Origin: Acidobacteriota bacterium
Lineage (GTDB): Bacteria; Acidobacteriota; Blastocatellia; Pyrinomonadales; Pyrinomonadaceae
Assembly (NCBI GenBank): GCA_019639115.1
Contig: JAHBSM010000001.1
Span: 62,001-126,000 of the forward strand
DNA length: 64,000 bases
Direction: 5' to 3'
The stretch's first letter is position 1, and each line of letters opens with the position of its first letter. Made by a program: the position numbers and the translations under genes. The notes beneath the pieces were generated by a model. That model made no database searches and was not told the DNA's origin. It was given only the letters and a program-made list of their open reading frames with translations. Shown here one piece after another: positions 37,049-45,069 of this stretch.

Positions 37049-37795
37049 ATGCATACCCGACAATCCAACGATCTGGCACGGCGTGATCTTGAGATCAGGC
37101 ACTCTTGCAGCAAGTGCGACATACGCGATCGAGGCTATTTTTGCGAGCTTCACCAGAGTTCGGTCGATCGACTCGAAGGCGTTAAGCTGACAAAGGCCTA
37201 TCCGAAGGGAACGATGCTCTTCGTCGAAGGCCAGCCCGCGATCGGCGTCTATCTCTTATGCCAGGGTCGCGTAAAACTTTCTACCTGTTCGCCTGAGGGA
37301 AAGATAATGATCCTGGGCATCGCCGAACCCGGTGATGTGCTTGGGCTGAGTGCAGTTATAGCCGGCGGCGATCACGAATCCACAGCCGAAGTGCTCGAAA
37401 TATGTCAGGTCAATTTCGTTCCAGCGGACGAATTCAACCATCTCTTGAGCACGGATACCGAAGTGTGCCTCAATGCCGTTAGGCAGCTTTGCAGAAGCTA
37501 TCGCGAAGCTCACCGGATGGTTTGCTCGCTGGGACATTCCGATTCTGCCGTCACGAAGCTCGCAAAACTTTTTTTGGGCTGGAGCCGGAACGGTTTCAGG
37601 ACCAACGGCCACATACTCGTCAAGAACAGTTTTACACACGAAGAGATTGCGGAAATGATCGGCACGACGCGCGAGACCGTTACACGTTCCCTGCGCGAAC
37701 TTCGCGAACGCGGGCTCGTTACCCTGAAGGGATCGGATCTGATAATTCACGATCCGGAAAGGCTTCGCACATCGGCTGGCGTTCCGGGACGATGA
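37049..37795 (+). CDS. Crp/Fnr-family regulator with FNR-position cysteines and CRP-type recognition helix
   Basis: A 248-residue regulator. The start at 37049 places cysteines at 20, 23 and 32, with another at 119 (LEICQVNF), closely matching the Cys20/23/29/122 set that holds the oxygen-sensitive [4Fe-4S] cluster in E. coli FNR. A cNMP-binding-type beta-roll follows (KGTMLFVEGQPAIGVYLL). The C-terminal HTH reads FTHEEIAEMIGTTRETVTRSL; the R-E-x3-R pattern is that of CRP and predicts TGTGA half-sites, not FNR's TTGAT. Two such boxes lie just downstream of the gene and a perfect one lies before resB. It is probably the redox switch of the cytochrome block. Confidence 0.88.
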   Translation: MHTRQSNDLARRDLEIRHSCSKCDIRDRGYFCELHQSSVDRLEGVKLTKAYPKGTMLFVEGQPAIGVYLLCQGRVKLSTCSPEGKIMILGIAEPGDVLGLSAVIAGGDHESTAEVLEICQVNFVPADEFNHLLSTDTEVCLNAVRQLCRSYREAHRMVCSLGHSDSAVTKLAKLFLGWSRNGFRTNGHILVKNSFTHEEIAEMIGTTRETVTRSLRELRERGLVTLKGSDLIIHDPERLRTSAGVPGR

Positions 37796-37803
37796 CCGCC
37801 GGA

Positions 37804-37819
37804 TGTGACAAATGTCACT
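37804..37819. promoter_or_regulatory. CRP-type box 1 after the FNR-like gene
   Basis: TGTGACAAATGTCACT: GTGAC-N4-GTCAC palindrome, 9 of 10 matches to TGTGA-N6-TCACA, eight bp after the regulator stop and 82 bp before the small gene at 37901. The centre is 22 bp (two helical turns) from a second, weaker copy. Confidence 0.6.
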
Positions 37820-37825
37820 GGCAAC

Positions 37826-37841
37826 TGTGACGTTTCCACTC
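37826..37841. promoter_or_regulatory. CRP-type box 2, weaker
   Basis: TGTGACGTTTCCACTC keeps a full TGTGA half and a partial second half. Its value comes from the exact 22-bp phasing with box 1. Confidence 0.4.
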
Positions 37842-37900
37842 GGCTAAGATCACGTCCTCGATGCAGAATGCTCATTGAAAACCTGGGCCCCACTTGAACG

Positions 37901-38176
37901 ATGTCCTTGCAGGAACTTCGATCGGATGAGAGGAGCCGTCGAGCTTTGGAGCTGATCGCCGAGCTCGACCGCGTCTCCGAGGTCCGCGAAGCTGCCGCCC
38001 TGTTATCGGTCGCGCGAGCCGCCGACGATAGTTTCAGCTACGATTCGTTACTCGCCACCCTTCGCCGGCAGCAAGCCTGTTGTATCGACGCCGCACGCGG
38101 CCTCAGCCGCGAGTATCGTCATCTGGTCAGAGTAATGGGCCGTCATCGACACGGCGCCGGCCGCTCAAGCCTCTAA
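37901..38176 (+). CDS. Small helical protein of unknown function
   Basis: A 91-residue soluble, largely helical, Arg/Ala/Leu-rich protein (RRALELIAELDRVSEVREAAALLSVARA) with one Cys-Cys pair (QQACCID). Codon use resembles the neighbouring real genes, but no clear ribosome binding site precedes the ATG. It lies between the tandem CRP-type boxes and the decaheme cytochrome gene. I do not recognise it. Confidence 0.5.
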   Translation: MSLQELRSDERSRRALELIAELDRVSEVREAAALLSVARAADDSFSYDSLLATLRRQQACCIDAARGLSREYRHLVRVMGRHRHGAGRSSL

Positions 38177-38179
38177 CCA

Positions 38180-38195
38180 AGTGATATTGCGCACA
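38180..38195. promoter_or_regulatory. Possible CRP-type box before the decaheme gene
   Basis: AGTGATATTGCGCACA matches TGTGA-N6-TCACA at 8 of 10 positions, about 80 bp before the start at 38275. Confidence 0.35.
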
Positions 38196-38274
38196 GCATG
38201 AGCGGCTCACTGTTTGTATCGTAAAAAAGGGGGAATACCAATCTCCGTCCTTTTAGACTTCAGGAGGCATGACC

Positions 38275-39303
38275 ATGGCTTCAATTTTTCGACTGAAGAT
38301 ACTATTGCTGGCCGTATCGACACTTGCGGCCGCTGGTTGGCTCGTCGCGGGAGCGTATTCTCCCGCGACTGCCGACACTTTTGCTGCCGATGCCGCGCAG
38401 TCGGCACCGGCTATGGGCAATGCCGACGATTATGTCGGCAGCGAGACCTGCCAGGCTTGCCACGAGGATCAGTTCAAAGCTTTTGCCAAGACAAAACACG
38501 CCAGGTTGGGCTCAGTCTCAAGCTGGAAGGATAAGGCTCACGGATGCGAATCCTGTCACGGCCCCGGCAAAGCTCACGTAGAAGGCGGCGGCGACAAAAC
38601 GAAGATCACGTCCTTCGTGAATATGAATGCCAAGCAGGCGTCTGAGACCTGCCTTGCATGCCATGCCGGCAAGGAAAGCCACAATAACTTTCGTCGCGGC
38701 GAACATTGGCGAAACGACGTTGGCTGCACGACCTGCCACTCAGCACATGGCGAGCCGACAGCGAATTCAGGCGCTGATTCGGCCGTGTATGTCTCGGACG
38801 TAACGAGACAGAATCCGGGCCAGGCTTCGACGGCCATGCTGAAAATGAATGAGCCCCAGCTATGCATGAGCTGCCACAACGAGACCAAGTCGCAGTTCAG
38901 CAAACCCTTCCACCACAAGGTGCTCGAGGGGACGATGAAATGCACGAGCTGCCACAACGCTCATGGCGGATTTGAGTCAAAACAGGCAAAGCTTGCTGTC
39001 GGAGCGGATTCGGCTTGTATCAAATGCCACGCCGACAAGCAGGGCCCGTTCGCTTTCGAGCACGGCCCGCTGAAGACCGAGGGCTGCACGGCCTGTCATA
39101 CGCCTCACGGCTCGAGCAATCCGAAAATGCTGAGCCGCAGCTCTGTGCGTCAGCTTTGTCTCGAATGCCACAGCAGCCTCTCGAACGCGGACCCGGGTGC
39201 TCCTCAAGCGCCTCATAACCAGACCCAGACCAGATATCTAAGCTGCACCGTTTGCCACGCCAGGATACATGGGTCCAACTCAAGCAAATATTTCTTTAGA
39301 TAA
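38275..39303 (+). CDS. Decaheme c-type cytochrome of the DmsE/MtrA family
   Basis: The start at 38275 was chosen because AGGAGG lies seven bases upstream; the ATG at 38269 is only one base from it. After a signal segment (MASIFRLKILLLAVSTLAAAGWLVAG) there are exactly ten CXXCH motifs (CQACH, CESCH, CLACH, CTTCH, CMSCH, CTSCH, CIKCH, CTACH, CLECH, CTVCH), as in MtrA/DmsE/PioA. These proteins sit as an electron wire inside an outer-membrane barrel, and the barrel gene follows 16 bp later. Terminal partner unknown; no MtrC/OmcA-type surface cytochrome is adjacent. Confidence 0.94.
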   Translation: MASIFRLKILLLAVSTLAAAGWLVAGAYSPATADTFAADAAQSAPAMGNADDYVGSETCQACHEDQFKAFAKTKHARLGSVSSWKDKAHGCESCHGPGKAHVEGGGDKTKITSFVNMNAKQASETCLACHAGKESHNNFRRGEHWRNDVGCTTCHSAHGEPTANSGADSAVYVSDVTRQNPGQASTAMLKMNEPQLCMSCHNETKSQFSKPFHHKVLEGTMKCTSCHNAHGGFESKQAKLAVGADSACIKCHADKQGPFAFEHGPLKTEGCTACHTPHGSSNPKMLSRSSVRQLCLECHSSLSNADPGAPQAPHNQTQTRYLSCTVCHARIHGSNSSKYFFR

Positions 39304-39319
39304 ACGACAGGGGGCGATC

Positions 39320-41404
39320 ATGTTCAAACTCATACAAAATTCTCCGAGGATCGGCCGTAACTGGAGCTTGAGAGACCGGGCGGCATCGGTGGCGATCCTG
39401 ATCGGCGCGTTGGCGGTCTCCGGTTTTGCCCAGTCGTCCGACCAGAACGCGAATGCGGGCAATGTCGGCCCATATCAGGTCACTTCATCGGCGGACTTCG
39501 GGTGGCGTTGGCGAGATCTGAAGGGCAGCGATGCAAAATATCGCAGCGATCTTAATTACAAGCAGGGATTCCGCAGCTTCGATACGAATATCCTGTTCCG
39601 CTCGACGAAAGAGAAGGGAACGTTCTTTGACACTCTTCTGATCTCGAACTCGGGTTGGGGCGCTGACCCGACCGGGTACACAAGGCTGGATATCGAAAAG
39701 ACCGGTTACTATAAATTCAACGCCAACGTTCAACGCGTCAAGTATTTCAACAATCTGCTCAATCACGCTCTCAACGAGCACAACTCTAACACTCGTCATA
39801 CCTTTGGCGACTTTGATCTGACGATCCGGCCGCAAAGCGAAAAGCTTCGATTCACGCTTGGTTCCTCATTCAGCAACTTCAGCGGCCCAGGCGATTACAC
39901 GATCCGAGCCTACAGCGACGAGTTCAAGATCACCAACAATTCGAGTCAAAAGGCTAACGACTTTCGGGCCGGGGTTGCGGGTCGTCTGTTCGGATTCAAC
40001 GTTGGTGTGACACAGGGTTTCCGGCTTTTCAGGGATCGTTCGGGGTATATACTCGATTCGCCCAGCGAAGGGAACAATACCACCAATTCAGCCCGGTTAT
40101 TCACGTTCTCACGCGATTTCCCGACCACAGGCCATGCCTACTACACAATGGGCAATCTGCAGCGGACGATCGCCAAAAAACTCGACCTCTCGGCCAGGCT
40201 TATCTACACGAGCACTGACTCGGTCATGACAATGATCGAGCAGATCACCGGCCGTGACAACTCGAACAACTTTGTCGATCTCGACCAATTTGATATTTCC
40301 TCGAGGTCAAAACGGGTCCAGACGCGCGGTGATGCGGGAGCTACGTACCTATTCAGCGACAAATTCCGCATCTCGAACACATTCACGTTTGACAGATTCA
40401 GCGTCAATGGCGGCGAGTCCCTTATGCAGGCTCAATATCGCCGCAACGCGGCCGGCACCGCACTCGCGGTGGTCAGAGTACTCTCAGGCGCATACCGAGT
40501 GAACGACTACACGCGCTACACGAATACGCTTGAAGCCGACTGCCAATGGAAGAACTGGCTCGGATTCCACGCAGGTTGGAGATACACGCACCGGGCAATA
40601 GACGTGGTCGGATTCGATCAGACGTTCACATCCGCGCCTTCGTCCACCAACCCGCTTTTGATATCAGAGAGTGAGGAGAACTCCACAAATACCCTCATCG
40701 CGGGATTCAAAGCTAAGCCGACCAAGAACTGGGTCATTTTCGGAAGCGTCGAACACGGCACCGCAGATAACGTGTTCACGCGTCTCGAAAACTACAAGTT
40801 CACCAATTTCAAGTTTCGATCGCGAGTGTCGATGAAAGACCTTGTCCTCAATCTCACGGCGGTGACCAAGGACAACACCAACCCGTCGCAGACGAATGAA
40901 ACGCCGCCGGTGAATTTTGGCACCGCGATAAAGAACCGATATTTCTCAGGCTCGCTCGACTGGAATCCGGTCGCCCGATTCGGATTGGCTGCGGGCTACA
41001 CTTATCATCACCTTACCAGCAATACACCTGTGATCGTGCCGGTGGGAACGCCGCGGCTCCTCGGTTACAGCCTTTTTCTGATGCGAGATCACTATGGATA
41101 TGTCGAGATAACGGCTAAACCATTTGAACGTCTCTCATTATTCGCTACATATCGGCTAAGCCGTGACAAGGGACAAGGGACGCGGTTCTCCAGCGTGATA
41201 CAAAACATAATCACGTCGTATCCGATGCAGTTCAAGACGCCGGAGATCCGAGCCGCGATCAGGCTAACGCGCAACGTGGATTGGAATTTCGGGTATCAAT
41301 ACTACGACTACCGAGATTCTCAGACCCCGCTGCAGAACTACAGGACACACCTTCCCTATACGTCGCTTCGGATCTATTTCGGTCCGCGAGCCGGTGAACG
41401 CTGA
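39320..41404 (+). CDS. MtrB/PioB-family outer-membrane beta-barrel
   Basis: A 694-residue exported protein. The start at 39320 gives a signal sequence ending near SGFAQS. The rest is a regular alternation of short amphipathic strands with aromatic girdles and polar loops (for example YTRYTNTLEADCQWKNWLGFHAGWRYTHR), and the C-terminal strand ends in YTSLRIYFGPRAGER. The order of strands and the DmsE neighbour identify it as the MtrB/PioB porin that holds the decaheme cytochrome. The N-terminal CXXC of Shewanella MtrB is absent. A hairpin follows before the convergent cytochrome gene. Confidence 0.92.
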   Translation: MFKLIQNSPRIGRNWSLRDRAASVAILIGALAVSGFAQSSDQNANAGNVGPYQVTSSADFGWRWRDLKGSDAKYRSDLNYKQGFRSFDTNILFRSTKEKGTFFDTLLISNSGWGADPTGYTRLDIEKTGYYKFNANVQRVKYFNNLLNHALNEHNSNTRHTFGDFDLTIRPQSEKLRFTLGSSFSNFSGPGDYTIRAYSDEFKITNNSSQKANDFRAGVAGRLFGFNVGVTQGFRLFRDRSGYILDSPSEGNNTTNSARLFTFSRDFPTTGHAYYTMGNLQRTIAKKLDLSARLIYTSTDSVMTMIEQITGRDNSNNFVDLDQFDISSRSKRVQTRGDAGATYLFSDKFRISNTFTFDRFSVNGGESLMQAQYRRNAAGTALAVVRVLSGAYRVNDYTRYTNTLEADCQWKNWLGFHAGWRYTHRAIDVVGFDQTFTSAPSSTNPLLISESEENSTNTLIAGFKAKPTKNWVIFGSVEHGTADNVFTRLENYKFTNFKFRSRVSMKDLVLNLTAVTKDNTNPSQTNETPPVNFGTAIKNRYFSGSLDWNPVARFGLAAGYTYHHLTSNTPVIVPVGTPRLLGYSLFLMRDHYGYVEITAKPFERLSLFATYRLSRDKGQGTRFSSVIQNIITSYPMQFKTPEIRAAIRLTRNVDWNFGYQYYDYRDSQTPLQNYRTHLPYTSLRIYFGPRAGER

Positions 41405-41434
41405 AGTTCGTCGATTCGTTCTTAGCGACAAACG

Positions 41435-41478
41435 AACGCCGGCGAGTTTCTACCTCCTCTCGCCGGCGTTGACCTTTT
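41435..41478. terminator. Bidirectional hairpin between convergent genes
   Basis: A perfect 12-bp stem (AACGCCGGCGAG at 41435-41446 with 41459-41470), 12-base loop. TTTT follows within eight bases on the plus strand and TTT soon after on the minus strand. It lies between the barrel gene stop and the stop of the NapC-like cytochrome. Confidence 0.75.
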
Positions 41479-41495
41479 GGCCGCATCTCAGTAGG

Positions 41496-43088
41496 TCACC
41501 AGGTTCGGGTAGTACCGGGTTGGGGTTTGTGACATTCCGCGCACTGAAATCTCGAAATGTCACCGAGATCGAGCGGGTGTTTGAATGTCCTGTCGCCTTT
41601 GTGGCACGCGGCGCATTGCCACGTGTTCTTGTCGCCCAGGTTGACCGGATGGCGAAAGGCTCCGTTCTCGGCAACTGCGGTGATGCCTCCCGCCGTTTGA
41701 TCGATCGTCGCATGACAGATGTTGCAGTCATTCCGGATGACCTTGCCGTCATTGCTGAAATGCTGGCCGTCATGGCACCTGAAGCAGCCCAGCGAATTGT
41801 AATGCCCGATGTTATTGAAATGCGTTGACCAATTCGTACGCATCTCAGGGAAAAAATATGTTTGGTAGATCTGCTGGAGCTCGGCTATGGCGGGCCCAAC
41901 CGACGCCATCTGCTGCGGGTAATTTGCCGAGTAATAGGAGTTCAATGTGTCGGCGATGGCACGTACGGCGTCATCGTTGGTCGCGTAGTCAGCCGAGAGC
42001 ACTTCGACCGCTTTTGCCTTGATGAAAGGCAGCCTGACGTCGAGCCGGCCCGCGTCCAGAGACCGATCCACCGCTTCCATCGGCGACAGATAGTTGTGCG
42101 CCGGCCGACTGTGGCAATCGATGCAATCCATGCTGCGTTTCGAGGCTGCGGCGATATCAGCTCCCGACATCACTTTATCGCGAACCGTATATTCCGTGAC
42201 CCGGCCCGAAGCATCCGTCAGCCTGACCCACGGTATTATCTGCCGACGTTCGTCCGAAGCAATGAATTCGACCTTGTTGTTGACGTTCATGTGCCAATGG
42301 ATACCGCCGACGGGCCCATTTGATGGATCGCCGCCGCCTACCTTGATGGTCATTCTTGTTTGGCTCAGCGTATTTTTTTCGTCAAAGCCGTAATGGTTGA
42401 ATACCCGAAGCTTGTCGCCGTGGAATTTCTCTTGCCAATGACAATTCTGGCACGTGGCATCCGCCGAACGCATATTGTGTACGGGAGTCATCACCGGTCT
42501 GTTATAGTGGCCGGTCACGACGCCGTAGAGCTGCCTCATGCCCGAGAATTTCGCCCGAAAATATGCCTCCGCTCCGCCTCCCACGTGGCATTCGACGCAT
42601 CGGATCTTTGCGTGCGGCGATGCATTGTAAGCCACGAATTCAGGCTTCATGACGTCGTGACATGCCTGCCCGCAGAATGTCACCGATTCCGTATATTCAT
42701 ATGCGCGATAGCTGCCGAAAGCACTCAGGAACAAGAACGCGAAAGCAAGACTCACAAAGACCAACAATCGGCGGCGGCGAACCGGGTCATTGAGGTCGAT
42801 TATCGGGTAAGCAGCGATCTCCTCGGCCGATTTGCCTCTCCGCCGGCGGCGTTCGAGCAGCATACCGCCTGCAACAAGCGCAAATCCAAAGACCATCACG
42901 CTCGGGATCAGAATGAATGTAACGAGATCGGTGTAAGGATTCTCGATACCCGATGTCAGCTCGATCAGAAGCAGCAGGACGATCGAAGTAAAACTCGCGG
43001 CCGCTATCGCCATCCCGACAAAGCTGACATAGTTGCGCATCAAGCCCGGAAGCTTGATAACGTCCATCTCTGATCGTTCGTTGTCCAT
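41496..43088 (-). CDS. Membrane-anchored multiheme cytochrome with NapC/NirT-like domain
   Basis: About 530 residues. The start is uncertain: ATG 43088 is given, with ATG 43067 as an alternative; neither has a strong ribosome binding site. Two membrane segments lie near residues 20-45 and 50-75, a third near 110-130. Then comes a NapC/NirT/NrfH-like region: CGQACH (a CX3CH variant), CVECH and CQNCH with NSPHAKIRCVEC and MTPVHNMRSADATC. The C-terminal half adds CIDCH, CFRCH, CNICH, CAACH and CAECH. That makes seven canonical heme motifs plus the CX3CH. A role as quinol dehydrogenase passing electrons to periplasmic cytochromes is inferred from the family. Confidence 0.88.
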   Translation of the reverse strand: MDNERSEMDVIKLPGLMRNYVSFVGMAIAAASFTSIVLLLLIELTSGIENPYTDLVTFILIPSVMVFGFALVAGGMLLERRRRRGKSAEEIAAYPIIDLNDPVRRRRLLVFVSLAFAFLFLSAFGSYRAYEYTESVTFCGQACHDVMKPEFVAYNASPHAKIRCVECHVGGGAEAYFRAKFSGMRQLYGVVTGHYNRPVMTPVHNMRSADATCQNCHWQEKFHGDKLRVFNHYGFDEKNTLSQTRMTIKVGGGDPSNGPVGGIHWHMNVNNKVEFIASDERRQIIPWVRLTDASGRVTEYTVRDKVMSGADIAAASKRSMDCIDCHSRPAHNYLSPMEAVDRSLDAGRLDVRLPFIKAKAVEVLSADYATNDDAVRAIADTLNSYYSANYPQQMASVGPAIAELQQIYQTYFFPEMRTNWSTHFNNIGHYNSLGCFRCHDGQHFSNDGKVIRNDCNICHATIDQTAGGITAVAENGAFRHPVNLGDKNTWQCAACHKGDRTFKHPLDLGDISRFQCAECHKPQPGTTRTW

Positions 43089-43110
43089 GATTCTGATTGG
43101 TCGGCCTGCA

Positions 43111-43183
43111 AATAGGCTCCGGCCGCCGAGAACCGCCACGATGGCAGCGTCCCGACGGCCGGAGCGCGATCGCTCGGCCTATT
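43111..43183. other. Long inverted repeat between two minus-strand cytochrome genes
   Basis: GCTCCGGCCG (43116-43125) pairs perfectly with CGGCCGGAGC (43156-43165), and outer AATAGG (43111-43116) pairs with CCTATT (43178-43183), with a GCGATCGC palindrome between. It lies between the monoheme gene stop (43203) and the multiheme gene start (43088). It could be a transcript-stabilising or attenuating structure. No T-run follows, so a simple terminator is less likely. Confidence 0.5.
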
Positions 43184-43202
43184 CGCTATAGGTCTGTAGT
43201 TG

Positions 43203-43541
43203 TCAATTACCGGCCGAACGGATCGATCTCATATACTCGGCCAAAGCTTTTGCGTCCTCAGCGGAAATGCCTTTCTCTTCATAAGCCGGCATACTGGGCG
43301 GCTTTTCGGTCTTTTTACCCTTGAGGATGATCTGCGCATGCTCTTCGTCTGATCGAGCAGGATCGAAGAATTTTTCAGCTTTGGCCGTGTGGCACATCGC
43401 GCATTTGGCCTTGTATGTCACAGCCGGATCTTCACCGGGAGCAGCCGCACGGCTCACGCTCCCGGTCGTGCCGAAGGTGATCAAAAAGGCAGCCAGGGCG
43501 AATGCGCCGGCAGCTATGGTCTTTATGTAATGCGTTCTCAT
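43203..43541 (-). CDS. Small monoheme cytochrome c
   Basis: A 112-residue periplasmic class-I-type cytochrome. It has a signal sequence (TIAAGAFALAAFLITFG) and one heme motif CAMCH near residue 48. The distal ligand is probably the methionine in PPSMPAYEEKGIS near residue 84, and the C-terminal helix is EDAKALAEYMRSI. A soluble electron shuttle is likely. It is preceded by a sigma-54 promoter match and followed by the 8-motif cytochrome gene on the same strand. Confidence 0.92.
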   Translation of the reverse strand: MRTHYIKTIAAGAFALAAFLITFGTTGSVSRAAAPGEDPAVTYKAKCAMCHTAKAEKFFDPARSDEEHAQIILKGKKTEKPPSMPAYEEKGISAEDAKALAEYMRSIRSAGN

Positions 43542-43609
43542 TGCGGGTTCCTCACGAGATAAATATCCGATCGACTTCTACGGCGACCTCGCCGTCGCAT
43601 ACATCAAGA

Positions 43610-43624
43610 GCAACCTCTGTGCCG
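43610..43624 (-). promoter_or_regulatory. Candidate sigma-54 promoter before the monoheme cytochrome
   Basis: Minus strand CGGCAC-N5-TTGC, GG and GC 12 bases apart. The -12 element is about 70 bases before the ATG at 43541. One base (C for T at the first position) departs from consensus. Confidence 0.55.
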
Positions 43625-43737
43625 CCAACGAGGCCCCGCGACCTAGCAATTAAGCCCTAAAACCAACTTCAAGGACCTATCAATGCGTAATAATTCGCGC
43701 TTTCTATGATCAGATGCGAAAGATCACACGGCTGTCG

Positions 43738-45039
43738 TCACTGCCTGAACTTGCCTCCCGTGTGACAGCGTTTACAGCTCGAGAAATCTTCACCGAACGC
43801 GATCTCGTTGTTGTGGCACGCCGCACATCCCATCTTCTGGCCGGACGGGCGATGCATTACAGGTATGGGCACATCCATCTTTCCGCCAACCTTGTTGTGA
43901 CACGAATCGCAATCGAAGCCCGCGTGTTTCGTATGGCTGAAATTCCCCGGTATCACCGGATTCGAAGCCTTTATATCGTTGTTCCCGCCCGGGCGGTGAC
44001 ACACAAAGCATCTACCCGCAGTAAATACTGAGCCCGTGGCCTTGGAGGGAGAGTGACACTGAAAGCACGTCGTATGCGCCGCTTGGCCGTTGGGTACTGA
44101 GAAGTTCACTCCGCCGGTTTTGTGACAAACGGCACAGTTCTGCGACGCGTGTTTACCGTGATCGAAATCCACGCCAAAGCTGCGGCCGGCCGGCATTTCT
44201 GAGTGGCAGCGTCGGCAGTCTGCGAAGCTTGAGGCTCCAAATGCTCGCTTGCCGTTATGACACGTTGCACAGGAATTGGCCGCGTTCGAATGCATTGCGA
44301 CCTGTATCTTTACAGGCGCGCGGTCCGAAGTTGTCGCGTGACAACTGTCGCAGCTGACGTTCCTATGTTTGGCGTGCTCAAAATTGAAACCAACATTGGT
44401 CGCGCCGGACGAGAGCCGCTCTGGCCGGCCTTGCTGATGACAGGTAGAACACGACCCGATGTTGCGTTCGCCGACAACCTTGTCCTGCGTATGACACTGG
44501 AAACACGTCGCATGAGCACCGGCACCTGCGGGAACCGACATACCTTTGCCGGTCGGCTTGTGGCAGGTCGAGCAAGCGGTCTCTTTGAAATGTGCGGAAT
44601 GTTCGACCTCCGCCGTAAAACTTCGGATCGACGGAAAGTGCTTCAATTCCGAGGTCCCTTTTGCGGTATGGCAGATAGTACAGATCGGATGTTCATTGTC
44701 AGCGAACTGTGGTGCATGACAGCCCGCACACGGCGTATGAGACGAGAATTGGGGACGCTGGGCCGAATCCTTCTGCTGATGGCATAGCAGGCACGGGACG
44801 TCCCGATGGCGTTCGCTGTCGTGACGAAATCGAGAGAAGTCAACGTCCTCCATAGCGTTTGTCGAGACCAAGGAATCGGGCAGCGGCTTGAACGGACTCT
44901 CTTGTACCTTCTTCTCGACGATCGCCGGCGTGCAGGCGGCAAGCAGATATCCGGCCAGAAATAGAGCAAACCCGGCTGTGACGGCCGTTTGAATACGTTT
45001 GCTCAGATCCAATGCCATTTTCGGCCGCGCCGTTCTCAA
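43738..45039 (-). CDS. Fifteen-heme cytochrome c lipoprotein
   Basis: A 433-residue lipoprotein: signal segment AVTAGFALFLAGYLLAAC with a lipobox cysteine near residue 36. I count fifteen CXXCH motifs, arranged in repeats with preceding histidines such as VDFDHGKHASQNCAVCH and FEHAKHRNVSCDSCH. This is the pattern of chained c7/c3-type triheme modules. The TTG at 45039 has GGGGGAG upstream; ATG 45018 is the alternative. Lipid attachment and heme number make it a candidate long-range electron carrier, possibly at the outer membrane. It follows the nine-heme gene by 30 bp. Confidence 0.9.
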   Translation of the reverse strand: MRTARPKMALDLSKRIQTAVTAGFALFLAGYLLAACTPAIVEKKVQESPFKPLPDSLVSTNAMEDVDFSRFRHDSERHRDVPCLLCHQQKDSAQRPQFSSHTPCAGCHAPQFADNEHPICTICHTAKGTSELKHFPSIRSFTAEVEHSAHFKETACSTCHKPTGKGMSVPAGAGAHATCFQCHTQDKVVGERNIGSCSTCHQQGRPERLSSGATNVGFNFEHAKHRNVSCDSCHATTSDRAPVKIQVAMHSNAANSCATCHNGKRAFGASSFADCRRCHSEMPAGRSFGVDFDHGKHASQNCAVCHKTGGVNFSVPNGQAAHTTCFQCHSPSKATGSVFTAGRCFVCHRPGGNNDIKASNPVIPGNFSHTKHAGFDCDSCHNKVGGKMDVPIPVMHRPSGQKMGCAACHNNEIAFGEDFSSCKRCHTGGKFRQ

Positions 45040-45069
45040 ATCGCTCCCCCGTGGTAGTTCCTAATATCG

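Noticed and set aside
38204..38217. GGCTC-N5-TTTGT spaced like a sigma-54 promoter before the decaheme gene
   Set aside because: The spacing fits, but the -12 GC is GT and the -24 element is poor; not listed as a feature.
43713..43728. Possible CRP-type box upstream of the monoheme cytochrome (minus strand TGTGATCTTTCGCATC)
   Set aside because: Only one half-site is intact (about 7 of 10), too weak alone.
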